15,307 bases of DNA from Pedobacter sp. (GTDB lineage: Bacteria > Bacteroidota > Bacteroidia > Sphingobacteriales > Sphingobacteriaceae), in contig SEDG01000045.1 of the NCBI GenBank assembly GCA_004295885.1, forward strand, positions 1 to 15,307, given 5' to 3'. Positions 1-7,802 of the stretch are shown in pieces. Made by a program: the position numbers and the translations under genes. The notes under the pieces are model-generated. The model made no database searches. It worked only from the letters and a program-made list of their open reading frames with translations, and was not told where the DNA came from. How positions within the stretch are numbered: position 1 is the stretch's first letter; each line of letters begins with the position of its first letter.

Positions 1-1122
1 GAACAATTAGCCTCACAGTTAAACACTAATTTAGAAGCTTCCGTAAAAGCCAGAACTCAGGAATTATATAAAAGTCAACAACAACTCAGCAGGATTTTAG
101 AAACAATGGCCGAAGGAGTAATGATCGTTGATGTGAACCATAAAATGACTTACGCCAATAAAATGGCTCAAGATTTTCTAAGTATAAAAGAGAATGAATA
201 TAGCCTTGGAGGATACCATAACTTAAAATGGCAAACTTACAAGCTAGACGGAGAGCCATTGGCCGCAGAAGAACACCCAATTTACTTGGCTATGCAAACA
301 GGAAGAGCGGTATACGACTTCGAAATCGCTCTGCAGGCCGACGGAAAACAGGTCGTGTATTTGTCTGTAAATGCTGTTCCAATTTATGATGAGGCTAAAA
401 AATTAACAGGTGGTATTGGCACTTTTGTAGACGTTACGCACCGGCGGAAGGCTATTCAACAAAAAGATGATTTTATTAGTGTGGCCAGCCATGAGCTAAA
501 AACGCCCATCACGAGCTTAAAGGCAGCACTTCAGCTTTTAGATAGAATTAAGGATAATCCTGGTACACATTTGCCAAAATTAATAGAACAGGCAAATAGG
601 AGTATGACTAAGGTGAGTAACCTCATAGAGGAGCTTTTAAATGCAAGCAAGATCACTTCGGGCCAAATGCACTTAAAGGCACAGCTGTTTAAGTTAACGG
701 ATTTAATAAAAGAATCGCTGTTGGGGGCTAATGAAGCGTTTAAATCGAAATTAAGAGTTGAAGGAGATTTAGAGCTAACGGTTAACGGCGACCCCAATCG
801 GATTGAGCAAGTAATTGTTAACTTTATCAATAACTCCATTAAGTATGCTCCAGATGCAACAGTTGTAGAAATACTGTTAGAACAGAAAGAAAATGTAGCT
901 AAGGTAACGGTAACAGATGATGGGCCTGGTATTCATCCTGATAAGTTACCCCATCTTTTTGAACGTTATTACCGAGTAGATGATGGAGGAGCTCAGTATT
1001 CTGGATTAGGCTTAGGTCTGTACATATCGGCAGAAATCATTAAAAAACACAATGGCGAAATTGGTGCCATTAGTGAATTTGGTAAAGGCAGTTCGTTTTG
1101 GTTTACCTTGCCAATGGGATAA
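1..1122 (+). CDS. PAS-domain sensor histidine kinase, 5' end outside the window
   Basis: The frame is open from base 1, so the gene enters from the left; the first visible ATG (106) is internal. The first 35 or so codons read as a polar, Gln-rich coiled coil. A PAS-like domain follows (about 106-440). The dimerisation/phosphoacceptor helix has the H-box ASHELKTP, with the phosphorylated His codon at 490-492. The ATPase domain has an N-box (VNFINNSIKYAP), a G1 box (DDGPGIHP) and a G2 box (GLGLGLYIS). All core catalytic motifs are present and the C-terminus FWFTLPMG is normal for the family, so the visible part looks functional. The kinase should phosphorylate a response regulator, but no intact one is encoded here. 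The signal sensed cannot be told. Its stop lies only 7 bases before the start of a truncated exonuclease gene, so the downstream neighbour is not the original one. Confidence 0.93.
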   Translation, partial: EQLASQLNTNLEASVKARTQELYKSQQQLSRILETMAEGVMIVDVNHKMTYANKMAQDFLSIKENEYSLGGYHNLKWQTYKLDGEPLAAEEHPIYLAMQTGRAVYDFEIALQADGKQVVYLSVNAVPIYDEAKKLTGGIGTFVDVTHRRKAIQQKDDFISVASHELKTPITSLKAALQLLDRIKDNPGTHLPKLIEQANRSMTKVSNLIEELLNASKITSGQMHLKAQLFKLTDLIKESLLGANEAFKSKLRVEGDLELTVNGDPNRIEQVIVNFINNSIKYAPDATVVEILLEQKENVAKVTVTDDGPGIHPDKLPHLFERYYRVDDGGAQYSGLGLGLYISAEIIKKHNGEIGAISEFGKGSSFWFTLPMG

Positions 1123-1129
1123 ATTTTAA

Positions 1130-1765
1130 GATCAGCGCTACAGTTTTATCCCGAGGCAAAAAAGCTGGAATGGGGTAGCCATCTTAGCTCGTAACTTAGA
1201 AATCAAGGAGACACGAAGAGGCTTAGACGGTGAAGAAGATGATTTACATAGTAGGTACATAGAAGCCATGGTAGGAGGGATTGTAATTGGTTGTTTGTAC
1301 TTGCCAAACGGAAATCCTGCTCCTGGACCAAAGTTCGATTATAAAATGCGTTGGTTTCAAAGGTTAGCCGATCATGCGCAACAATTACTGTCGTATAATT
1401 TACCAGTGATCTTAATAGGCGATTATAATGTAATGCCAACAGAGTTGGATGTTTATAAACCTGAACGCTGGGTAGAAGATGCCTTATTTAGGCCAGAGGT
1501 TAGACAAGCGTTTAAAGATCTAGTAAACCAAGGCTGGACAGATGCTATTCGTACGCTTTATCCTGATCAGAAGATATATACTTTTTACGATTATTTTAGA
1601 AACGCTTACGGTCGTGACGCAGGCTTGCGTATAGATCATTTTTTGCTAAGCCCAGAGGTGAAACCACTTTTAAAATCAGCGGCGGTAGATCGCCATGTTC
1701 GTGGATGGGAAAAAACGAGTGATCATTGTCCTGTTTGGATAGAAATAGACGCTGAAAAAGAATAG
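1130..1765 (+). pseudogene. xthA: Exodeoxyribonuclease III (AP endonuclease), N-terminally truncated
   Basis: Homology to exonuclease III is clear but starts mid-protein. The frame is open from 1130, right after an in-frame stop at 1127-1129. From about 1160 it reads KSWNGVAILAR, then the RRGLDGEEDD segment, LYLPNGNP, GDYNVMPTELD (catalytic Asp/Asn pair), GLRIDHFLLS and SDHCPVWIEI (catalytic His). Family members carry roughly 65-75 further N-terminal residues with the first metal-binding Asn (WNVN) and Glu (QE) motifs; these are absent, and no such sequence lies between the kinase stop and this point. The first ATG is at 1268, even further inside the fold. Without the N-terminal half of the EEP-fold active site the product should be inactive in base-excision repair. 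The rest is free of frameshifts, suggesting a recent loss or an assembly junction. Confidence 0.85.
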
Positions 1766-1819
1766 ATTTTAAAACCTTTGTTATTGTTGAGTGTTGAGTT
1801 TTAAAGAAATTTAGAGACT

Positions 1820-2272
1820 ATGGGAAGCAATACTGTAATTGATGATTTAAAAGGTTTAATTAACATCATTAACGATGGAAAAGAAGGCTATGAAGCTGCC
1901 GCTGAAGCGATAGAAAAACCTGCACTCAAGGCCGAGTTTCTCAAATTTGCCGCTCAACGAGCAGTATACGCCCAAGAGCTAAAAGCACATATTTTAAAAC
2001 ATGGTGATGTTTCTGAAAATGAAAATGGGGGCATATTAGGTGTTTTGCATCGCACTTGGATAGATATTAAACAAGCTTTAAGCAGTAAAGAAGAAGAGGC
2101 TATTTTAGGTGCCATCGAAACTGGGGAAAACGCTGCACTCGCAAAATATGATCAGGCCTTGGAAGACCATGCCCATCATGCCGACCATCTAGCCTTGCTA
2201 AAAGAACAGAGAGACGGAATTTTAAGCGCACTAAAAGAAATTGAAGTCTTACATCAGGCCTTGAAATATTAG
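1820..2272 (+). CDS. PA2169-type four-helix-bundle protein (DUF2383)
   Basis: The 150-residue product is almost wholly helical and rich in Glu, Ala and Lys. It matches the PA2169/DUF2383 pattern: a first helix with DLKGLINIINDGKEGYEAAAE, a second with KAEFLKFAAQRAVYAQELK, a GG-containing linker, then HRTWIDIKQALSSKEEEAIL and a final pair ending in ALKEIEVLHQALKY. The family is ferritin-like in fold. Its function is unproven, and in many bacteria it sits near general stress genes. There is no signal peptide, so it is probably cytoplasmic. The ATG at 1820 follows an AT-rich leader containing AAAGAAA, typical of Bacteroidota. It lies 54 bases after the broken exonuclease gene. The following kinase frame continues in phase straight after its TAG. 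Confidence 0.85.
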   Translation: MGSNTVIDDLKGLINIINDGKEGYEAAAEAIEKPALKAEFLKFAAQRAVYAQELKAHILKHGDVSENENGGILGVLHRTWIDIKQALSSKEEEAILGAIETGENAALAKYDQALEDHAHHADHLALLKEQRDGILSALKEIEVLHQALKY

Positions 2273-2383
2273 AATTTAACCCGTTTAAAAACGGCTGAGC
2301 CATTTTTCCTATCTCTTTCTTGTCACATTACTATCGATATCAATTTAATTAATAACATTCCAGCTGTTGCGCACATATTAGAA

Positions 2384-3490
2384 GTGGTATGTAATTCAAC
2401 AGGAATGGGTTTCGCGGCAGTTGCAAGGGTTACCGAAGATAACTGGATTGCTTGTGCGGTTAATGATCGAATAAATTTCGGGTTAAAGTCGGGTGGAGAG
2501 CTAAAATTGGAAACGACCATTTGCAATGAAATTCGTCAACATCATAAGGAAGTTGTAATAGATCATGTTGCAACCGATGTGCAGTTTGCAAATCACCATA
2601 CGCCTTTGATGTACGGCTTTCAAAGCTATATTTCGATGCCGATTATGCTGAAGGATGGTCGTTTTTTCGGGACATTATGTGCCATTGATCCAAAACCCAA
2701 TCAGCTAAACACGCCCCAAACCGTGGGGATGTTTAAACTTTTTGCAGAGTTAATAGCCTTTCATTTAGATGCTCAAGGTCAGTTAGCGGAAAGTGAGCTA
2801 AAGCTTTCTGAAGAAAAGGAAACAGCGGAGCTTAGGGAACAATTTATTGCTATTTTGGGCCATGATTTACGTAATCCAGTTGGGGCCTCTTTGAATGCTG
2901 CTCAACTTTTACTTAAGATAGCTACCGATGAGAAAATCAGAAGATTAGCACAAATTGTTCAAAATTCGTCTTATAGAATAAATGGACTAATTGAAAACGT
3001 ATTGGATTTTGCACGGGGTAGGTTAGGAGGTGGCATCACGCTTAATCTGGATGAAAATGAGTCTTTGGATCAAGTGCTTGATCAGGTTATCAACGAGCTG
3101 AAATTGATTTGGCCAGATAGAATGATCGAGGCTGAATTTGATTTAAGGGATAAAGTTTTGTTCGATGAAAAAAGGGTAGCGCAATTATTTTCTAACCTAT
3201 TAGCCAATGCCTTAACACATGGAGACAAAAACACGCCGATTCTAGTTAATGCAAGGAGTGTGGATGGAATCTTCAACTTATGTGTTCTTAATCAGGGACC
3301 AAAAATAGCTGATGAAGTTCAAATAAAATTGTTTCAGCCTTTTTCCAGAGGAAGGGTAAAAAGCGGGCAGCAGGGCTTAGGTTTAGGTTTGTATATCTCT
3401 TCAGAAATCGCTAAAGCACATAAAGGAGAAATTAGGGTAGAGTCTACAAAAGAGCAAACTTGCTTTACATTTACAATGCCGTGCAGATAA
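2384..3490 (+). CDS. GAF-domain sensor histidine kinase, start codon uncertain
   Basis: A cytoplasmic GAF sensor domain (about residues 1-130, with GMGFAAVARV and FFGTLCAIDP) precedes a HisKA helix with the H-box AILGHDLRNP (His160 counted from 2384) and an ATPase domain: N-box NLLANALTHG, a G1-type NQGP in place of DxGxG (a variation seen in related kinases), and G2 GLGLGLYIS. The only usable start is the GTG at 2384, but the GAF homology begins earlier: in-frame codons from about 2339 read INLINNIPAVAHILEVV, the first GAF helix. No ATG, GTG or TTG occurs in frame between the TAG at 2270 and 2384. The true start is therefore either a rare codon such as ATT near 2327 or has been lost. The kinase core is intact. 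Confidence 0.85.
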   Translation: MVCNSTGMGFAAVARVTEDNWIACAVNDRINFGLKSGGELKLETTICNEIRQHHKEVVIDHVATDVQFANHHTPLMYGFQSYISMPIMLKDGRFFGTLCAIDPKPNQLNTPQTVGMFKLFAELIAFHLDAQGQLAESELKLSEEKETAELREQFIAILGHDLRNPVGASLNAAQLLLKIATDEKIRRLAQIVQNSSYRINGLIENVLDFARGRLGGGITLNLDENESLDQVLDQVINELKLIWPDRMIEAEFDLRDKVLFDEKRVAQLFSNLLANALTHGDKNTPILVNARSVDGIFNLCVLNQGPKIADEVQIKLFQPFSRGRVKSGQQGLGLGLYISSEIAKAHKGEIRVESTKEQTCFTFTMPCR

Positions 3491-3616
3491 CATCTTTTTC
3501 TGGAAAGACTTAACTGTAGGATACGCTTTTACTTCGTAATTTTCTTCTGTAAGTAAGAAAGAGATTAGCTCTCTTATGTCATCATTATCTTCTAAAATAT
3601 ATACGGATTTTTTCAT
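3491..3616 (-). pseudogene. Response-regulator receiver domain, truncated after about 42 residues
   Basis: Reading leftwards from ATG 3616 the product begins MKKSVYILEDNDDIRELISF, the first strand and helix of a CheY-like receiver with its acidic metal-binding cluster, and continues to KAYPTVKSFQKKM. Homology stops at codon 3493-3491, immediately next to the stop codon of the convergent GAF kinase (3488-3490). The frame then runs on antisense to the kinase, unrelated in sequence, to a stop at 3401. The phosphoacceptor Asp strand, the conserved Thr/Lys and any output domain are missing, so it cannot act as a phosphorelay partner. A purine-rich GAAGAAG before ATG 3616 looks like a ribosome binding site; an upstream TTG at 3631 is a less likely start. 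Confidence 0.75.
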
Positions 3617-3787
3617 TTTATTCTTCTTCAATTGCCTTGATACTCACAAATCTATTATTCTAACTCGCTAAGCTCCATATTGTTTTAAATATCATAAACC
3701 AAATAAGAGTACCTATGTTGTTGGTTTTTGAAACCTGCTGCTAGTCAAGATTGTTATTCATCTAAAACATATTTAAAACTTAATGTA

Positions 3788-3958
3788 ATGGAAAAGCAAG
3801 GTAAAATCAATCCAGAAGATAAACCTGTGGGTTACGGTAGTTCGATTCAATCTAGTGGATATGGCAATAAAAATAGACCCCAACAACCAGTGGATGAAAA
3901 TAGATTACCTGGTCAACAATATAAAGATCATGAGAAGCCAAAGGAAAAGAAATCTTAG
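3788..3958 (+). CDS. Small hydrophilic protein, 56 residues, unknown function
   Basis: The ATG at 3788 is preferred over an upstream in-frame start at 3728. The peptide from 3788 begins MEKQGKINPEDKPVGYG and has uniform composition, while the 20 upstream codons (Cys- and Ser-containing) look like leader DNA. The product is rich in Gly, Gln, Asn, Pro and Lys, has no hydrophobic stretch, and ends in a basic KPKEKKS tail. It is probably disordered and cytoplasmic. Similar short Gly/Gln/Pro-rich proteins occur in Sphingobacteriaceae, but I recognise no named family. It ends two bases before the end of the convergent gene at 3961. Confidence 0.55.
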   Translation: MEKQGKINPEDKPVGYGSSIQSSGYGNKNRPQQPVDENRLPGQQYKDHEKPKEKKS

Positions 3959-3960
3959 GC

Positions 3961-4260
3961 TTAAGTTGGAGATTGTAGGCTAATGACCGATTTTACTTCA
4001 TTTTTAATAGCAAGTAGAACTTCCTTTGTTAATTTTATTTCTTCTTCAGCTGCGGTAGAGTCTGCTTGTTTATATTTATACAAAGGTAAACCACCAGGGA
4101 TAACATCTTCAGGTTTAATAAAATGTAGTTCATCGTTTTCTTGCCTTAGGCCACCAATAATTCCTCCAAAATAAATGATCTTGTACTCATCGTCCTGCGG
4201 CAAAACCGTTAAGGTAATCTCCTGTCCAACAGTTTTGATTTTGATATTAAATGGTTGCAT
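3961..4260 (-). CDS. Conserved hypothetical protein, 99 residues
   Basis: ATG at 4260, TAA at 3963-3961. The first half (MQPFNIKIKTVGQEITLTVLPQDDEYKIIYFGG) alternates hydrophobic and polar residues as in beta strands. The middle has GGLPLYKYKQ, and the C-terminal third is a charged helix (AAEEEIKLTKEVLLAIKNEV). There is no signal peptide or membrane segment. I cannot assign a function. It is transcribed divergently from the exported protein at 4417 and convergently with the 56-residue gene. A hairpin followed by an A-run (a T-run on this strand) lies about 50 bases upstream of its start. Confidence 0.65.
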   Translation of the reverse strand: MQPFNIKIKTVGQEITLTVLPQDDEYKIIYFGGIIGGLRQENDELHFIKPEDVIPGGLPLYKYKQADSTAAEEEIKLTKEVLLAIKNEVKSVISLQSPT

Positions 4261-4416
4261 ACGTTTTTTTAATAGCTAACAAAATTCGCTTATGACTTGT
4301 TCAAAAAAAAATGCTACAAACCAAATGTTTAAACTGGTTGTAGAAAAAGAGAGTCTTATTATTGTTAAATTTTGTTAAAAGCCAAGGCTTAAGACAAAAG
4401 AGAATTAAATTTGAAG

Positions 4417-5136
4417 ATGGTTAAAAGAATAATCTTATTATTGTTAGTGCTTGCACCATTTCAATTACTGGCGCAGAATTTCTTGACAGGAAATATTTAC
4501 GACAATGATAATAGGGCAACAAGCATAGAAGGCGCTGCCGTAAAAAACTTGACAACCAAAGCTTTTACCTTGTCAGATAAAGATGGCCATTTTGCAATTT
4601 CTGCAAAGATAGGTGATTTAGTTTCCTTTGGAATGGCTGGTTTCCAGACTGATACAGTTTATCTAACCAATCTTTTTCCTAAAAATGTCTATCTCAGAAT
4701 AGCAGTGAATGATCTAAAAACTGTTGATATAAATGGGGTTAAACTTTCGCCAATGCTAAATGGTTTGGGTAACCCTGATAATAAACTACCAGTTAAACAA
4801 TTAGATTATAGTAAAGAAAAAGGTGGCTTAAGATTAAACCTAGGTTATGGTAAGTGGCGTAAAGAGAATCTTAAAATTCAGGAGTTGGAAGAGAACGACC
4901 GCATTCAACAAGAAATAACTAAAAACTTCAATGCCGAAGCCGTAAAAGAACTCCTTAAGTTTGAAGGCCCTGAGGTAAAGGATTTTTTGTCTCTATACCG
5001 TCCAACAGTAGAGCAGGTTAAAGCAGAAAAACCTTTTAATTATTCGTACTACATCGCAACTGCTTACAGAGCTTGGATTAAATTGCCAGTAGACCAAAGG
5101 AAATTACCGCCATTGCCTAAGTTGAAGGGAAATTAA
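4417..5136 (+). CDS. Exported protein with carboxypeptidase-like regulatory domain
   Basis: The product starts MVKRIILLLLVLAPFQLLAQ, a clear Sec signal peptide with probable cleavage after the AQ. A TTG two codons upstream (4411) is an alternative start. Residues about 20-110 have the CarboxypepD_reg-like pattern common in Bacteroidota: FLTGNIYD, EGAAVKNL, AFTLSDKDGHFAISAKIGD and VSFGMAGFQ, a small beta-sandwich usually on periplasmic or surface proteins. The C-terminal half is charged and mostly helical (KGGLRLNLGYGKWRKENLK, then ENDRIQQEITKNFNAEAVKELL) and of unknown role. There is no TonB-dependent receptor barrel, so this is a stand-alone member. It precedes the secreted M1 peptidase, but a 185-base gap holding a separate promoter argues against a tight operon. 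Confidence 0.82.
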   Translation: MVKRIILLLLVLAPFQLLAQNFLTGNIYDNDNRATSIEGAAVKNLTTKAFTLSDKDGHFAISAKIGDLVSFGMAGFQTDTVYLTNLFPKNVYLRIAVNDLKTVDINGVKLSPMLNGLGNPDNKLPVKQLDYSKEKGGLRLNLGYGKWRKENLKIQELEENDRIQQEITKNFNAEAVKELLKFEGPEVKDFLSLYRPTVEQVKAEKPFNYSYYIATAYRAWIKLPVDQRKLPPLPKLKGN

Positions 5137-5273
5137 TGTGAAATTGGTTAACTGTCTAAAATGTTTAAGCGGTTAACTGTTTAATTGCTACCTGGCTGTT
5201 TCACAAGAATACTCAATCAACCAGTTTATACAATTGCAACAATTAACCTTGTAGTAACAATATTGCTCACTTA

Positions 5274-5304
5274 TTTGAAATTATTCAATTACCATTTACC
5301 TTTA
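5274..5304 (+). promoter_or_regulatory. Bacteroidota-type promoter for the M1 peptidase gene
   Basis: A TTTG at 5274-5277 is separated by 19 bases from TACCTTTA at 5297-5304, fitting the Bacteroidota sigma-ABfr pattern (-33 TTTG, 19-20 spacer, -7 TAnnTTTG) with one mismatch in the last base. The peptidase ATG follows 17 bases later, so the untranslated leader would be only about 10-15 bases. Basis: pattern match only. Confidence 0.5.
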
Positions 5305-5321
5305 TCACAAAATCAATAAAC

Positions 5322-7577
5322 ATGCTTAAAATAACAACTAAACAATTTTTAACGGCTTTGGTGCTTGGTATGTGTAGCTTAACTGGCTTTGCACAAACTA
5401 CAACACCTCCAGCTACAAACTATGTTCCGTCTGATGCTTTCGGACCTTTATTCTATACTCAAAACGGAAATGAATATCGCTCTGCAAGCGGTGCTCCAGG
5501 CGCTAAGTATTGGCAAAACAGGGTTGATTATAACATATCAGCCAACTTAGATACCGCAAAAAATATGGTGAGTGGTACAATTACCATTACTTATAAAAAC
5601 AACAGTCCAGATAAATTACCTTACCTATGGCTGCAATTAGACCAAAATACCTTCAAAGAAACTTCTCGTGGTTACCAAGTAACACCTTCACGTAGTCGCT
5701 ATGGTGCACAAGGCGAAAAATTTGATGGTGGTTATAAAATAGATGGTATTACTGTTTCACAAAAAGCAGCACCGGTTAAATTTACTTCATTGGTAGAAGA
5801 TACGCGTATGCAAATTCGTTTAGACCAACCAATGGCTGCCAATGGCGATGTGGTTACTGTTAAAATGAATTACTCTTACGTAGTTCCTAAAGAAGGTTCG
5901 GATAGAACAGGTCACTTAACAACCAAAAATGGAGAAATCTATGCCATTGCGCAATGGTTCCCACGCATGTGTGTATATGACGATGTAATTGGATGGAATA
6001 CCCTACCTTATTGGGGTGGTGGTGAGTTCTATTGCGAATATGGTGATATCACGTTCGCTATCACGGCTCCTGCAAGTCATATTGTAATGGGTTCGGGTGA
6101 ATTATTAAATCCACAAGAAGTGTTTACTGCAGAACAGTTAAAAAGATGGAATGCGGCAAAATTAAGTGATGCTACCGTTCACATCCGCTCGGCAGAAGAA
6201 GTTTTAGATCCTAAATCTCGTCCGGCAGGTGCCAAACTAACTTGGAAATTTAAAATCACCAACGCTCGTGATGCAGCTTGGGCTTCATCAAAATCGTTTG
6301 TATTAGATGCTGCTCGTATCAATTTACCTAGTGGGAAAAAATCTTTGGCCGTTTCTGCTCAGCCAATAGAAAGCAACGGAATGGATGCTTATGGTCGTGG
6401 TGTAGAATATGTGAAAACTACAATTGAACATTATTCAAAAATGTGGTACGAATATCCATATCCAATGGCTGTAAACGTAGCAACTAATATTGGCGGTATG
6501 GAATATCCAGGTATTGTGTTTTGTGGTTGGACTGCGAAAAAAAGCGGTGCTTGGGGTGTAATTGATCACGAATTTGGCCATACTTGGTTTCCAATGATTG
6601 TTGGTTCTAATGAACGTAAATACGGATGGATGGATGAAGGTTTTAATACATTCATCAATGGTATTTCTCAAGCAGAATTCAACAAAGGAGAATACAAGCC
6701 AGCTCGTCCAACGAATATGAATGCCATTGGTAAAAACAACATTGGCAATCCACGTTTTGAAAACATCATGTTAATGCCAGATGGGATGCAAGAAGCTAAC
6801 ATCGGTATCAACTTATACAGCAAACCAGGATGGGGCCTAAACATTCTGAGAGATCAGATTTTAGGAAAAGACCGTTTTGATTTTGCTTTTAGACAATACA
6901 TCAAAAACTGGGCATTTAAACACCCAACTCCAATTGACTTTTTCCGTTCAATGGAAAATGGGGCAGGAGAAGATTTAGCATGGTTCTGGAGAGGTTGGTT
7001 TTTAAACAACTGGAAAAGCGACCAGGCTTTAGGTGATGTAAAACCAGTAATGAAAGATGGTAAATTAGCAGGTTATACGATCCAGGTTAAAAACATGGAA
7101 AAATTACCAATGCCTATCATTTTACAAGTTACTACCAAAAGCGGTAAAAAGGACATCGTAAAAGTTCCTGTAGATGTTTGGATGAAAAACACCACTTGGT
7201 TAGTTCGTTATCCAACTACAGAAGAAATTACTGGTGTTTTAATTGATCCTGATAAGGTTTTACCTGATGGAAACTCAGATAACAACACTTGGAATGCTGA
7301 TGGCGCTACCTCAGCTTCGACAACACCACCAGCAAATTTGGATGTGTTTGTAGGTAATTATTCAAATCCTGAAGCACCAATCAAGGTTGCAATCACCAAA
7401 GCGAATGGCGGTTTAATGGCTCAATTAGGTGCGCAACCGGCATTTGCCTTAAAATTTTCTTCGGGTACAACATTTGTATTTGAACAAGGAAATTTAGAGT
7501 TTACGTTTAACGCAGCCAAAAACGAAATGACCCTTTCAGCTCAAGGACAAGAGTTCGTTTTTACAAAAGATAAATAA
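5322..7577 (+). CDS. Secreted M1-family zinc metallopeptidase (aminopeptidase N-like)
   Basis: A 751-residue protein. Residues 1-25 are a Sec signal peptide ending GFAQ. A beta-sandwich N-terminal M1 domain follows (about 60-290). The catalytic domain has the exopeptidase motif as GGMEYPG (391-397; classical GAMEN) and the zinc site H416-E417-F-G-H420 with the third ligand E439, exactly 18 residues after H420, as in M1 enzymes. Glu417 is the catalytic base. After about residue 555 come a linker, a strand-rich region and a C-terminal domain (about 670-751) beginning DVFVGNYSNPEAPIK, resembling DUF3471-type beta domains. It should cleave N-terminal residues from peptides outside the cytoplasm. 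Length is usual for Bacteroidota members. The ATG at 5322 suits the signal peptide and the promoter just upstream. A strong terminator follows the stop codon. Confidence 0.95.
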   Translation: MLKITTKQFLTALVLGMCSLTGFAQTTTPPATNYVPSDAFGPLFYTQNGNEYRSASGAPGAKYWQNRVDYNISANLDTAKNMVSGTITITYKNNSPDKLPYLWLQLDQNTFKETSRGYQVTPSRSRYGAQGEKFDGGYKIDGITVSQKAAPVKFTSLVEDTRMQIRLDQPMAANGDVVTVKMNYSYVVPKEGSDRTGHLTTKNGEIYAIAQWFPRMCVYDDVIGWNTLPYWGGGEFYCEYGDITFAITAPASHIVMGSGELLNPQEVFTAEQLKRWNAAKLSDATVHIRSAEEVLDPKSRPAGAKLTWKFKITNARDAAWASSKSFVLDAARINLPSGKKSLAVSAQPIESNGMDAYGRGVEYVKTTIEHYSKMWYEYPYPMAVNVATNIGGMEYPGIVFCGWTAKKSGAWGVIDHEFGHTWFPMIVGSNERKYGWMDEGFNTFINGISQAEFNKGEYKPARPTNMNAIGKNNIGNPRFENIMLMPDGMQEANIGINLYSKPGWGLNILRDQILGKDRFDFAFRQYIKNWAFKHPTPIDFFRSMENGAGEDLAWFWRGWFLNNWKSDQALGDVKPVMKDGKLAGYTIQVKNMEKLPMPIILQVTTKSGKKDIVKVPVDVWMKNTTWLVRYPTTEEITGVLIDPDKVLPDGNSDNNTWNADGATSASTTPPANLDVFVGNYSNPEAPIKVAITKANGGLMAQLGAQPAFALKFSSGTTFVFEQGNLEFTFNAAKNEMTLSAQGQEFVFTKDK

Positions 7578-7597
7578 GCCAATCAATTCGGCTGATT

Positions 7598-7634
7598 AAG
7601 GGTCCTGCAGCGAAACTGCAGGACCCTTTTCTTT
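7598..7634 (+). terminator. Strong intrinsic terminator after the M1 peptidase gene
   Basis: A stem of at least 11 bp (GGGTCCTGCAG at 7600-7610 with CTGCAGGACCC at 7616-7626) and a CGAAA loop is followed by TTTTCTTT. Two further A-T pairs extend the stem. The stem begins 22 bases after the peptidase stop codon. Confidence 0.93.
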
Positions 7635-7685
7635 AGAATGACCCTTACTACACACTGGTTGTCGATATAATATATTTACTCTTTA

Positions 7686-7715
7686 TTGGAATAGCGAAAC
7701 ATTTATTTTAATTTG
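7686..7715 (+). promoter_or_regulatory. Possible promoter of the TPR kinase gene
   Basis: TTGG begins at 7686 and TTAATTTG lies at 7708-7715, giving a spacing near the Bacteroidota optimum. The -7 has TT instead of TA. It would leave a leader of about 80 bases before ATG 7803. Tentative. Confidence 0.3.
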
Positions 7716-7802
7716 TAATTAATATATAAGCACTTAAAAGAAACAGAATTGCTTCAAGCGTGCCTACATCTTGTAAAATGCTATTTTCATTATCCCTCTT
7801 AG

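Noticed and set aside
2281..2294. Terminator after the PA2169-like gene (CCGTTTAAAAACGG)
   Set aside because: The palindrome is short and AT-rich with a minimal loop, and the T-run comes only after about ten further bases; too weak to call.
5146..5180. Two copies of GGTTAACTGT, 25 bases apart
   Set aside because: A short AT-rich 10-mer duplicated once, with no palindrome or relation to the promoter at 5274; may be chance.
6435..6671. Open frame antisense to the peptidase zinc site
   Set aside because: A shadow of a strongly conserved coding region; no independent signal.
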